From positions 17,504,102 through 17,568,101 of the forward strand of contig CM029622.1 in the NCBI GenBank assembly GCA_017311315.1: a stretch of 64,000 nt of DNA. The letters are read 5' to 3'. The translations under genes and the position numbers were made by a program. Shown here piece after piece: positions 46,780 through 55,641 of this stretch (within the stretch, counting starts at the first letter, position 1; every line of letters starts with the position of its first letter). The notes under the pieces were generated by a model. The model saw only the letters and a program-made list of their open reading frames with translations. It had not been told where the DNA came from and did no database searches. This DNA comes from Dendrocalamus latiflorus (lineage: Eukaryota > Streptophyta > Magnoliopsida > Poales > Poaceae).

Positions 46780-47090
46780 GGGAGGGAGGGACCGGCGTTG
46801 GGCGGGAGCGGCGGCGTCGGGAGGGAGGGACCGGCGTCGGGCGGGACCGCCGGCTACGGGAGGGAGCGGCGTCGGGAGGGAGGGAGCGGCGTCGGGAGGG
46901 AGGGACCGGCTTTGGGGGGGACCGCCGGCTTCGGGAGGGAGCGGCGTAGGGAGGGAGCGGCGGCGTCGGGAGGGAGGGACCGGCGTCGGGGGGGACCGCC
47001 GGCTTCGGGAGGGACCGGCGTCAGGAGGGACCGGCGGCTTCGGGAAGGACCGGCGGCGTCGGGAGGGACCGGCGGTGGGAGAGGGAGCAA
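46780..47090. repeat. GC-rich minisatellite GGGAGGGACCGGCGTC
   Basis: Repeats of GGGAGGGACCGGCGTCGG and shorter variants (GGGAGCGGCGTC), 12-25 bp each, for about 310 bp. It abuts the AT-rich array on the promoter side of the second gene. The open frames through it are compositional. Confidence 0.9.
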
Positions 47091-47176
47091 AACCTAGCTA
47101 GCAGGGGCGCTGCAGAGTGGAGACAAGAGACTGCGGCAGAGCGGACTCCGCAGACCTAGCGCGGGTATTTAAAGAT

Positions 47177-47393
47177 GATCTATCACAGACGGTTCTATAA
47201 ATATAACCGTTTGTGATAATTCATATCACAAACGGTTCTATATATAGAACCGTCTGTGATAATGAATATCACAAACGGTTCTATAGATAGAACCGTCTGT
47301 GATAATTCATATCACAAACGGTTATATCGATAGAACCGGCTGTGATGTGTTATCACAGACGGTTTCTTTTGATAAACCGCCTGTGATAGTTCA
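47177..47393. repeat. Internal array of the subterminal motif
   Basis: About ten copies of ATCACA(G/A)ACGGTT and its inverse, in the spacer between the transposase stop and the promoter of the second gene. This is away from either element end, where such arrays normally occur. Confidence 0.88.
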
Positions 47394-47598
47394 CTATAAA
47401 TACCCGCAGCTAGCTAGGTTCCTATGTCATTTATGAAAAACGCAAGCATAACCATAAATATAACTATTTCATAGTTCCTTAGTCATTTTACAATTACAAT
47501 GCATGGGTTCCTTAGTCATTTTACAATTACAATGGAACATACATACATTTATGAAAAACACAAGCATAACCTATATCATTTATTACACTTTGGCTATA

Positions 47599-50500
47599 TC
47601 ATTTTAAATAAAGCCCTTCACGATGATCGATACGCATATAGCTTGCTTCATCGCCTTGTTCTTCATCGAGCCTGATGCCGTCTCCGAATGGAGGCAAATC
47701 ATCAAATTGATTGTACTCTTCCTCATCCACAACATTCTCAACCCCGACAATCCTTCTTTTTCCCTGAAGAACTACATGACGCTTCTTATTTGCCGGGTCG
47801 GTTACATAAAATACTTGAACAACTTGCCTCGCGAGTACGAATGGTTCGTCTTTGTATCCTACACATTCGAGGTCCACGGTAGTGACGCCGTACTTGTCAA
47901 CCTTTACACCCCGTGGGAGTTGGACCCAACGGCACCGAAATAGAGGAATTTTGAAAATTACGTAGTCAAGCTCCCAAATCTCCTCTACAAGCCCGTAGTA
48001 CGAGCTTGGGCCAGCGGTTCTGCCGTGCGAATCATAGGCATCTATGCGGACACCTGAGTTCTGCACTGTGCTCTTTCTATCTTGATCTGTTGTATAAAAT
48101 GTGTAGCCATTAATGTCGTATGCTTGCCATGTCACAATTGTAAATTTTGGCCCTTTTGCCAACCATTGTAGTGTTTCATTTGACGACCTCCTAGTCAATT
48201 GCGCCTTCAACCATTCGTTGAACTGACGGTTGTGTTGTCTCGTGATCCAAACTTCTGACTGGCCTGCATTCTCCTGACGTAGCATGTCCTTGTGCTCTTC
48301 AATATATGGGGTCACCTCAGTCATGTGTTGTAAAACCATGAAATGGGCTTGAGCATACGTATTTTGATCCGGGGTTATTGCTTTCCTCCCGATAGTCCCT
48401 ATACCCTCTAACCTCCCCTCGTGACGAGATAGAGGCACACCTATCGGCTCTACCTGAGCCATGTAGCCGATGCAGAATTCAATGACCTCTTCTGTTGTAT
48501 AACCTTCGATGATGCTACCCTCCGGTCGAGATCGATTGCGTACATAGGACTTCAGAATTCCCATGTACCTCTCGAAAGGATACATATGACGTAGAAATAC
48601 GGGGCCACATATTTTTATCTCTTTCACAAGGTGGACAATGAGATGGACCATGATATCAAAAAATGATGGAGGGAAATACATCTCTAGATGACATAGAGTT
48701 GTCACCACCTCGGTTTGCAGAGCATCTAGTCCATCTGGATCAATGACCTTCTGAGCAATTGCGTTGAAGAAATAACATAGCCTTATGATTGTCACTCGAA
48801 CCTTGTTCGGCAAAATACTTCTAATTGCAACAGGTAGCATTTGAGTCATTAGCACATGACAGTCGTGAGACTTCATGCCAATTAATTTCAAATGTTCCAT
48901 GGAAACAAGTTTCTTCATGCTTGTCGAGTGACCGGATGGAACTTTCACACCATTTAAGGACTGGCACAATTCAGTTCTCTCCGACTTAGACAGAGTGTAA
49001 CATGCTGGGGGAAGGTACGTCCGGCCTTTATCGGTCTCTATCGGTGCTAACTCGGTCCTGATGTTCATAGCGACCAAGTCACGCCTTGCGTTAACACCAT
49101 CCTTTGTTTTGTCAGGAATGTTCAGTAAGAGACCAATCAAACTGTCACATACATTCTTCTCGACGTGCATGACATCGATGCAATTGCGAACTTCTAAGTG
49201 CTCCCAATAAGGCAAGTCCCAAAATATTGACCTCTTTTTCCACATGTTCTTCCTCAATTTACGTCCCTTTCCAAACACAACATTTATATCCTTGACCATA
49301 TCATACACCTCTTTCCCGCTAAAAGGTCTTGGTACTGAGTCATCCTCTTTTTTTCCGTCAAATTGTTTCTTCATCTTGCGGTATGGGTGATACTTTGGAA
49401 GGAACCTACGGTGACGCATGTACACAGTTTTTCGGGAGTTGTTCAACCACACACTCTCCGTATAATCTAAGCAGTGCGGACACGCTTTGGCTCCTTTTAT
49501 ACTAAACCCTGACAGGTTATCAAGGGCAGGAAAATCATTAATGGTGCAGAACAACATGGCCCGTAGAGTGAAGTTCTCTCGTTTGTCCGCATCCCATACA
49601 TGTACCCCTTCATTCCACAGCGTTGCAAGATCTTCCACCAATGGGGCTAGGAACACATCAATATCGTTGCCAGGTTGCTTCGGCCCTTGGATAAGTAGTG
49701 ACATCAAAATATATTTCCGCTTCATACACAGCCAAGGAGGAAGGTTGTACATGCACAGAGTCACGGGCCAGGTGCTATGTCGACTGCTCATGTTACCAAA
49801 AGGATTCATTCCATCTGTACTCAACCCAAACCTTATATTTCTCGGTTCCACACCGAAATCTACAAACATCCTATCGATGTTCCTCCACTGGGCAGAATCA
49901 GCAACATGTCTTATCATTCCGTCTTTCTTACGCTGCTCGCAGTGCCAACGCATCAATCTTGCATCCTTGCGGTTTGCAAATAAACGCTTCAAACGGGGGA
50001 TTACAGGAAGATACCACATCACCTTAGCAGGAGGTCCTTGCTTCACCTCGATGCCCTTCCCATCATCAGAGTCATTTTTACGTTTGTATCGGGATGCTTT
50101 GCACACCGGACAAACATGTAAGCTAGCATACTCTTTACGGTACAGGATACAATCATTCCGACATGCATGTATTCTTTCTACTTCCATTCCTAATGGACAA
50201 AGAATCTTCTTGGCTTGGTAGGTGGTTCTCGGCAACACATTTCCCGTTGGAAGCATGTCCACTAGGAGACCTAATAATGCCGTGAAACTCTTGTCGGACC
50301 AACCATTGCTTGCCTTCAATTTTAGCAGTTCTAGAACTGATGACAACCTCGTGTATTGCGGCTTGCAGCCTGGGAACAAAGGTTTCTCCGAGTCCTCCAT
50401 CAAGCCCTCGAATTTCCCAAACTCTCTCTCACTATAGTTCTCTTCTGCATCATGTAACATCTGATCCAGATTATCATCCTGCGACCTATCCTCATGATCC

Positions 50501-50877
50501 AAATTGTCATCCTGCGACCTATCCTCATCATCCAGATTGTCATCCTGCGACCTTTCCTCATGATCGAAAGAACAGTCCACAACTGGCATATCGTTGCCCC
50601 CCTCGACTATGTCATAACTATCTTCTTGTGTACTCTTCTCTTCACCGTGACTGGTCCAACATTTGTACCCTTTTCTGAAACCCCTTCGAATCAAGTGAGC
50701 TTCAATCTGCGCTGAGTTGCTAAACATCTTAAGATTATCACAATCAATACATGGGCAATACATATATTTCATCCCCTTCTTCAACATATCCAGCTCGGCC
50801 GCCCTTCTAAAGGCAGACACGCCAGTAATGTACTCTTCACTCACACGGTTCTCAATATACATCCAGCTTCGGTCCAT
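47599..50877 (-). CDS. TNP2-type CACTA transposase, 1092 aa
   Basis: One uninterrupted frame without introns, starting ATG at 50877 (MDRSWMYIENRVSEEYITGV). Residues about 1-85 are the transposase-associated domain (YCPCIDCDNLKMF, HLIRRGFRKGY). An acidic repeat follows (about 100-135). About 220-480 is the TNP2 core (CPVCKASRYKRKND, LSTDGMNPFGN, NLPPWLCMKRKY, ACPHCLDYT), a DDE-type nuclease domain that cuts the element ends. About 680-830 is a conserved block (LPVAIRSILP, HLIVHLVKEIKICGPVFLRH, ERYMGILKSYVRNRSRPEGS), and about 960-1060 another (YYGLVEEIWELDY, FRCRWVQLPRGVKVD). These match the usual domain order in plant CACTA transposases. Length is typical and no stop or frameshift is seen, so it may be active. 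Confidence 0.9.
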   Translation of the reverse strand: MDRSWMYIENRVSEEYITGVSAFRRAAELDMLKKGMKYMYCPCIDCDNLKMFSNSAQIEAHLIRRGFRKGYKCWTSHGEEKSTQEDSYDIVEGGNDMPVVDCSFDHEERSQDDNLDDEDRSQDDNLDHEDRSQDDNLDQMLHDAEENYSEREFGKFEGLMEDSEKPLFPGCKPQYTRLSSVLELLKLKASNGWSDKSFTALLGLLVDMLPTGNVLPRTTYQAKKILCPLGMEVERIHACRNDCILYRKEYASLHVCPVCKASRYKRKNDSDDGKGIEVKQGPPAKVMWYLPVIPRLKRLFANRKDARLMRWHCEQRKKDGMIRHVADSAQWRNIDRMFVDFGVEPRNIRFGLSTDGMNPFGNMSSRHSTWPVTLCMYNLPPWLCMKRKYILMSLLIQGPKQPGNDIDVFLAPLVEDLATLWNEGVHVWDADKRENFTLRAMLFCTINDFPALDNLSGFSIKGAKACPHCLDYTESVWLNNSRKTVYMRHRRFLPKYHPYRKMKKQFDGKKEDDSVPRPFSGKEVYDMVKDINVVFGKGRKLRKNMWKKRSIFWDLPYWEHLEVRNCIDVMHVEKNVCDSLIGLLLNIPDKTKDGVNARRDLVAMNIRTELAPIETDKGRTYLPPACYTLSKSERTELCQSLNGVKVPSGHSTSMKKLVSMEHLKLIGMKSHDCHVLMTQMLPVAIRSILPNKVRVTIIRLCYFFNAIAQKVIDPDGLDALQTEVVTTLCHLEMYFPPSFFDIMVHLIVHLVKEIKICGPVFLRHMYPFERYMGILKSYVRNRSRPEGSIIEGYTTEEVIEFCIGYMAQVEPIGVPLSRHEGRLEGIGTIGRKAITPDQNTYAQAHFMVLQHMTEVTPYIEEHKDMLRQENAGQSEVWITRQHNRQFNEWLKAQLTRRSSNETLQWLAKGPKFTIVTWQAYDINGYTFYTTDQDRKSTVQNSGVRIDAYDSHGRTAGPSSYYGLVEEIWELDYVIFKIPLFRCRWVQLPRGVKVDKYGVTTVDLECVGYKDEPFVLARQVVQVFYVTDPANKKRHVVLQGKRRIVGVENVVDEEEYNQFDDLPPFGDGIRLDEEQGDEASYMRIDHREGLYLK
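50471..50569. repeat. 33-bp tandem repeat inside the transposase gene
   Basis: Three copies of a 33-bp unit (TTGTCATCCTGCGACCTATC start) encode 11-residue repeats of the type RSQDDNLDHED. The unit length keeps the frame. The decayed relative at 20729-21127 has only one DDNLDQ. Confidence 0.9.
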
Positions 50878-51171
50878 CTACGCTACACAAGTGAAAAATG
50901 GGTGTCAAAAATGATTATTACCTCTACTACTAACCTCTGATCAGATCACTAAGCATGTTAAGTAATTGAATACTAATCTCTGATCAGATCACTAAGAATG
51001 TTAAGTAATTGAGTATGCTAACCTCTGATCAGATCAATAAGAAGACGGTGATATTTTTACCCCCAACTCCCTAAAGCCGGCCGCCTTGCTCCACCGATGC
51101 AGCGCAATGAAGACAGATCGGTGTCGACATCCTTCAAGCAAGTACGCCAAGTAATTAATACTACGCAGAAT

Positions 51172-51412
51172 ATCACAGACGGTTCCAACTACAAACGGTC
51201 TGTGAAAATTACATATCACAGACGGTTCGTATTAATACCCGTCTGCGAATTATCACCGACGGTTATTAATATTAACCGTCTGTGATTTCTACATATCATA
51301 GACGGTTAGAAGAAATAACCGTCTGTGATAGTCTCATTATCACAGACGGTTCGAAATATAAACCGTCTGTGATAGTCCTTGACAGACGGTTTAAATTACA
51401 AACCGTCTGTGA
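51172..51412. repeat. Motif array 1 right of the transposase
   Basis: About a dozen ATCACAGACGGTT / AACCGTCTGTGAT copies between the transposase gene's 5' side and the large palindrome, facing the probable transposase promoter. Confidence 0.88.
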
Positions 51413-51427
51413 TAGTTACACGGGTAT

Positions 51428-51667
51428 GAACTGTTTCGTCAGGCGCATGACTGCCAACTCGAAGCATATATAGCATAGCATTCGAGGCACATCCGAGGCC
51501 TGCTGCTGTGTCTTGAGGAATGCCAAGAGCTGGTCTTCAGATGTGGCAGCCACATCTGAAGACCAGCTCTTGGCATTCCTCAAGACACAGCTGCAGGCCT
51601 CGGATGTGCCTCGAATGCTATGCTATATATGTTTCGAGTTGGCAGTCATGCCCTGACGAAACAGTTC
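51428..51667. repeat. 240-bp near-perfect palindrome
   Basis: The arms 51428-51547 (120 bases) and 51549-51667 (119 bases) are reverse complements with about three differences: one indel and two substitutions. The centre is one base (ATGTGGC-A-GCCACAT). Transcribed, it would be a long hairpin; as DNA, a cruciform. No coding. It lies between two motif arrays, upstream of the transposase gene. Confidence 0.93.
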
Positions 51668-51836
51668 ATCTTTCCCGACAAAATTCAAGGCAATTTTATT
51701 ACAATAGTGCAAAGAAAAGACATTACCAGATTCTTGGTTGAGCTGGTCGAGGAACATGCAAATACAGAGGCAAGCACAAAAACTCAACAACACATTCAGA
51801 TCGATCTATTACAGGATAACAAGCTAACAAACCCTT

Positions 51837-51914
51837 CGCGGCACGACGGTTCACACTAAACTAGACACACTTACGGCAAGAGTGTGTTGTTTAGTATGAA
51901 CCGGACGTGCCGCG
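51837..51914. repeat. Second hairpin, about 34-bp arms
   Basis: CGCGGCACG..CGGTTCACACTAAAC on the left pairs with GTTTAGTATGAACCG..CGTGCCGCG on the right around a 9-base loop (TACGGCAAG), with a few mismatches. 170 bp from the large palindrome. Confidence 0.8.
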
Positions 51915-52136
51915 ATGGAGGTGCTAGCTCACAGCGGAGGGGAGATGCATGCAGGAAGCTAGCTAGTGGATGAACTCACGCGTGACTAGTACCGGTGGAA
52001 AGGTTGATGGGGAGTTATTAATAAGGGTCTGGCCGTGGGAGGAACTGGTGCCAGCCATTCGATGTGGAGAGAATAGACGGGTGAGATCGAAATCCTGTGT
52101 ATACGCCAATTATTGGTGACATGTGATTATTACAGA

Positions 52137-52325
52137 CCAATTATCAGTGACATGGGATTATTACAGACGGTTCTTAAACGGAACCGTCTGTGTTACTCGA
52201 TTGGTATAGACGGTTCGTATTAAGAACCGTCTGTGAAAGTCTCAATTATCACAGACGGTTCATGTTATTAACGGTCTATGAAATTATCACAGACGGTTTT
52301 TTATGAAAAACCGTCTGTCATAAGC
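52137..52325. repeat. Motif array 2 in the right part of the CACTA element
   Basis: About eight copies of the ACAGACGGTT / AACCGTCTGT motif, ending 200 bp upstream of the plus-strand ORF at 52525. Confidence 0.85.
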
Positions 52326-52524
52326 TTCATACCAGAACTGCTTCACGCGTGTTTCGATGCCAGAACGCTTCGTGTTTCGATCGTCTAATTAACGTCTCTC
52401 GATCGTTATACGAAGCGTCTATATCATTAATGTTTGGGTATACGAACCGTTTGTGCTGAGGGTTAAATATGCGCTCCTAATCCAGGTCTCTTCTACGTAC
52501 GTACAATACAATATACAATACAAC

Positions 52525-53079
52525 ATGGCTTCTACTACTGTTCTTGTGATCATCTCCTTCCTCTCATCTGTTCATCACGAATTGTTCGGCCGGAACCTTA
52601 CACAGGCGGCCAGCAATTTGCATCTGGAGCGGCTTCTCCGCACCCGCCCTGCTCTCCTTCCCCGACTTTCTTGCATCCGTCAGCTTGACCTGATCCTCCG
52701 CCGTCGACGGAGGCGTCTCGCTGCCGCTCAAGAAAGGGAAACGGCCCTCACCCTGGTTCTTCTCCACAATGTGCGCAATGCGGAAGAAGCTCTACACGCA
52801 TTGCAGAGACTGATGGATAGCCTTACCGATCAAGCAGAAACGGCAGATTCTGAGGAATCTTTTCATGCTATCCTCTACAACATTATGGATGCTGCTGATC
52901 ATTTGCCCAGGCTGCACGAGGAAGTGCAAAGGACAAGGGCAATCTTAACGGCGTTCGAGAATTTAGCGGCTGATCCTCCAAGTCCCCAAGTCGAAGAAGA
53001 AGCTTACGAAGCCCAAAAGAATACAATCTGGGAAACTCTGTACCTGTGCGACTTTTGTAATAAATTTGCCTCTAATTGA
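52525..53079 (+). CDS. Opposite-strand ORF inside the CACTA element, unknown function
   Basis: A 184-aa frame with ATG in good context (caacATGGCT), on the strand opposite to the element's two genes, in the right terminal region between two motif arrays. The protein starts MASTTVLVIISFLSSVHHEL, a short hydrophobic N-terminus that could be a weak signal or anchor. It has a basic patch (LILRRRRRRLAAAQERE), then long predicted helices with Leu/Ala heptads (NAEEALHALQRLMDSL, LHEEVQRTRAILTAFENL) and an acidic end with two Cys. It has no similarity to transposase or retroelement proteins that I recognise. It could be a captured host gene fragment or an element gene. The frame is undamaged, which suggests recent capture or selection. 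Expression is unproven. Confidence 0.5.
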   Translation: MASTTVLVIISFLSSVHHELFGRNLTQAASNLHLERLLRTRPALLPRLSCIRQLDLILRRRRRRLAAAQERETALTLVLLHNVRNAEEALHALQRLMDSLTDQAETADSEESFHAILYNIMDAADHLPRLHEEVQRTRAILTAFENLAADPPSPQVEEEAYEAQKNTIWETLYLCDFCNKFASN

Positions 53080-53204
53080 AATTAATAAATTTGCCTTTAA
53101 TTTGTGATCTCTTGTCTCAGTAGTTCTGTAGTTAAGTTATTAGAAGCAATGTGTACTTACATATTAACCTCTGATCTAGAATATGACAGAGAAAGGGACA
53201 TCAC

Positions 53205-53512
53205 AGCCGGTTCTTGTAAAAAACCGTCTGTGAACATTCCCAGACGGTTCTTAACAACAACCGGCTGTGATAGTCGACACAACACATACGGTTTTTAATA
53301 AAAAACCGTCTGTGATAATCCCAGATTATCACAGACGGTTTTGAATAAAAACCGTCTGTGATATTCCAGTATCACAAACGGTTCAGCGGTAAGAACCGTC
53401 TGTGATACTCCTTTTTCCCGCCACAAATACGACAGACGGCCTTCAAATTAAAACCGTCTGTAATAGTTTACATTACAGACGGTTTCACAAAACCGTCTGT
53501 GATTTGCCGTCT
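53205..53512. repeat. Right subterminal array of the CACTA element
   Basis: About a dozen copies of the ACAGACGGTT / AACCGTCTGTGAT motif (with variants such as ACAGCCGGTT) up to about 20 bases from the end of the element. Confidence 0.9.
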
Positions 53513-53534
53513 AGTATAGCCTCTTTTGTAGTAG

Positions 53535-53537
53535 TAA
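53535..53537. other. CACTA target duplication TAA, right
   Basis: Partner of 42553-42555. Confidence 0.75.
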
Positions 53538-54696
53538 CCTGAGAGAGAGAGAGAGGGCTGGCCAGGCTCCTGTGACTGAGCTGCTGCTGCTCCTGCTACT
53601 GCTGCGGATGAGCCTGCTCCTGGATCCGCCGTCTGTCGAGCTCGAACAGCAGTGGGAATGGGAGGCTCCGGTCTTGGCTTGTAAGGCTTGTGCACCCCAC
53701 CACGTCCTCCTCGATAGTGAAACTTGGAATCAATCAAAGCCATGATGTAGGGTGCATAATTGATGCGCTTGTTGCGATCATTTTTGGAAGAGACTATCTC
53801 CCTCATGATAACATCAACGACATCAAACTTCCCCCCTTCATAATGTAATCTATGATGTTCCAGACATGACCTCGAATGGCATCATAATTACCACCCTTTG
53901 GGAGGATGGTGTGGTTGATGATGCGGTTGACCAAGCTGGGAATGGGGAGTAATCCAATATTCTTGCCAAGAACAAATTTTTCTGCAGTGTTGTAGTAGGG
54001 GTACATGGCATGAATATCAAGAGCGGGCTTGTCATATACCTTTTCAAAAGCACTGAGCTCCGCCCTCAAAGCTATCTCAAAGTCATGTTTTGTGGCCTCC
54101 AATTTCGTGCATACTGTCATCCATGTCATATGCTGAAGATCTGGAGTAATGTGCACAGTAGCATAAAACTGACGAATCAATTCTTCATTGTAATCACATC
54201 CCCGGGCCACAAGCTGACGAATACCGGCGCTTTGAAACAGCCTATACGTCCCATCATACTTGTCGATGGAGTCAATGTGATCCCAGTCAATATACTTGTG
54301 ATCTGCAAACTGGCGATCTGGCCCATACATCTCATCAAAGATCTTTTCCTGGAACCTGGTGTGAAACTTGGGATTGATTTAGTTGGAGGGGAGCTCATAC
54401 TGGTTCCGGTGACAAAGTCTGGCGTACTCGTCAGCGGTGATTTTCTTGAGATCAATCTCAAGATCCTCCCTGTCAGCCAAGTCTTCCTCAGATTCTTCCA
54501 TGGGAGAACTAACAGGCTGTGGCTGCTCAGACTCAGTCTCCGATCCGGACTCTGACTCTGACTCAGGTGCAAGCGCTTTCCCTTTATCTTGAGCGGCCTT
54601 TTGTACTGCCTCAGGGGATGGAAGAGCAGGGGTTCCTGAAGAATCCCCAGAAATAGAAGAGTAAGCCTTCCTCACAGCATTCCTTGTTTTAGGCAT
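53538..54696 (-). pseudogene. Env-position ORF of the Copia element, N-terminal and middle parts
   Basis: Minus-strand frame from ATG 54696. The first about 105 residues are acidic and Ser/Glu-rich (PESESESGSETESEQPQ), the middle is a globular region (YIDWDHIDSIDKYDG, HITPDLQHMTWMTV, YPYYNTAEKFVLGK, WNIIDYIM), then a Pro/Ala/Gln-rich linker that runs into the CACTA insertion. It continues at 42552-42362. Breaks visible: an in-frame TAA near 54379, a +1 G in a G run near 53833, and the insertion itself. The globular part resembles the plant-retroelement 'putative plant transposon protein' type rather than a viral glycoprotein. No signal peptide or membrane span is seen. Its role in Sireviruses is not established. 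Confidence 0.7.
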
Positions 54697-55641
54697 CTTG
54701 AGACAAGAACAATAGGTCATGAGTATCAAAGAAGAATAGATTAATTTAGATTAAAAAGGAATGAAGTGAATTTGCTGCACTGTCAGGGAAACCGGTAGTA
54801 CCGCCATTCTGGACCGGTAGTACCGCACTAGTCGGGCGGTAGTTCCGCTTCCTGGCAGATTCTAGGGTTTTGGGAATATGAATGGATTATTTGGTGTTTT
54901 CTTGGATTGAATCCATGGAACAGGTTTGTAATTACCCTTAAACACCAAATATACTCATTTTACCTAGAATTAAATAGCAAAATCAACTACATTTCAATTT
55001 AAACTAAAGCATGACCTAGGGTTCAAAATAAAGATCAAAAAGAGATTTTTGATCCGAGATACCTTGAGGATCGGAGGAGTTGAACCCTTGGAAGTTGATT
55101 TGACTTGAAGAATCAACGAAATCACCGCTAGATTCAAAGATCTAGGGTGCGGCTTTTGGAGGTTTTTGGTAGGAGAGAAAGAGAGAGAAAGGGAGAGGTA
55201 CGGTTTCGGGCGGATGTGGAGAGGAAGTACCGGAGACAGAGAGAGGAGGCCCGGCTAGAAAACCCTCGGGCGCGGGTGGTTGCCCGCTTTGAATGCACAT
55301 CCGGTAGTACCGCAAATGCGGCCGGTAGTACCGCCTGGCACGGTAGTACCACTTCCTCAGCCGGAAGTACCGTTTCCCGGAAGTACCGCAGGAGGCAGCG
55401 GTAGTTCCGATTTTTTTGGAACTTTGCAGAATTGGAATTTGAAGAGAGTAGATGCAAATGATCCCTAATTTTTGCACTCAACTAAAATCTTTAAGGATCA
55501 TTGTGCATTAAATGTGTCAAAATATTATGTTAAATAGATTTTGCCTTTCCTTTTAAAATCAAAACCTTTTGCACAAAAGAACAATTTCAAACAACCTTTC
55601 AAGCTTCCTCAAATGAGCATACATTTAAATTTGCCATAAAT
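54697..55641 (-). other. Spacer between pol and the env-position ORF, with LTR-like palindromes
   Basis: Non-coding. At 54785-54850 and 55295-55410 it carries about nine copies of GGTAGTACCGC / GGAAGTACCG words, the same family that fills the LTRs. The rest is AT-rich. Confidence 0.7.

Larger units (their letters stand above)
42556..53534 (-). mobile_element. Apparently complete CACTA (En/Spm-type) transposon, 10,979 bp
   Basis: The element begins CTGCTACAG and ends CTTTTGTAGTAG (read inward CTACTACAAAAG), flanked by TAA. It has two minus-strand genes, a TNP2-type transposase (47599-50877) and a spliced second gene (43413-46481), both without breaks. Arrays of the inverted motif ATCACAGACGGTT / AACCGTCTGTGAT lie at both ends and also inside. 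Extra features are a 240-bp palindrome, a second hairpin, and a plus-strand ORF at 52525-53079. It lies in the env-position ORF of the Copia element. The terminal bases do not read CACTA as expected. Confidence 0.9.

Noticed and set aside
46739..47101. 120-aa Gly/Arg-rich frame
   Set aside because: It is the GC-rich minisatellite upstream of the second CACTA gene.
51428..51667. Classical microRNA gene
   Set aside because: The hairpin is far longer and more perfect than a plant miRNA precursor. Without small-RNA data I only call it a palindrome.
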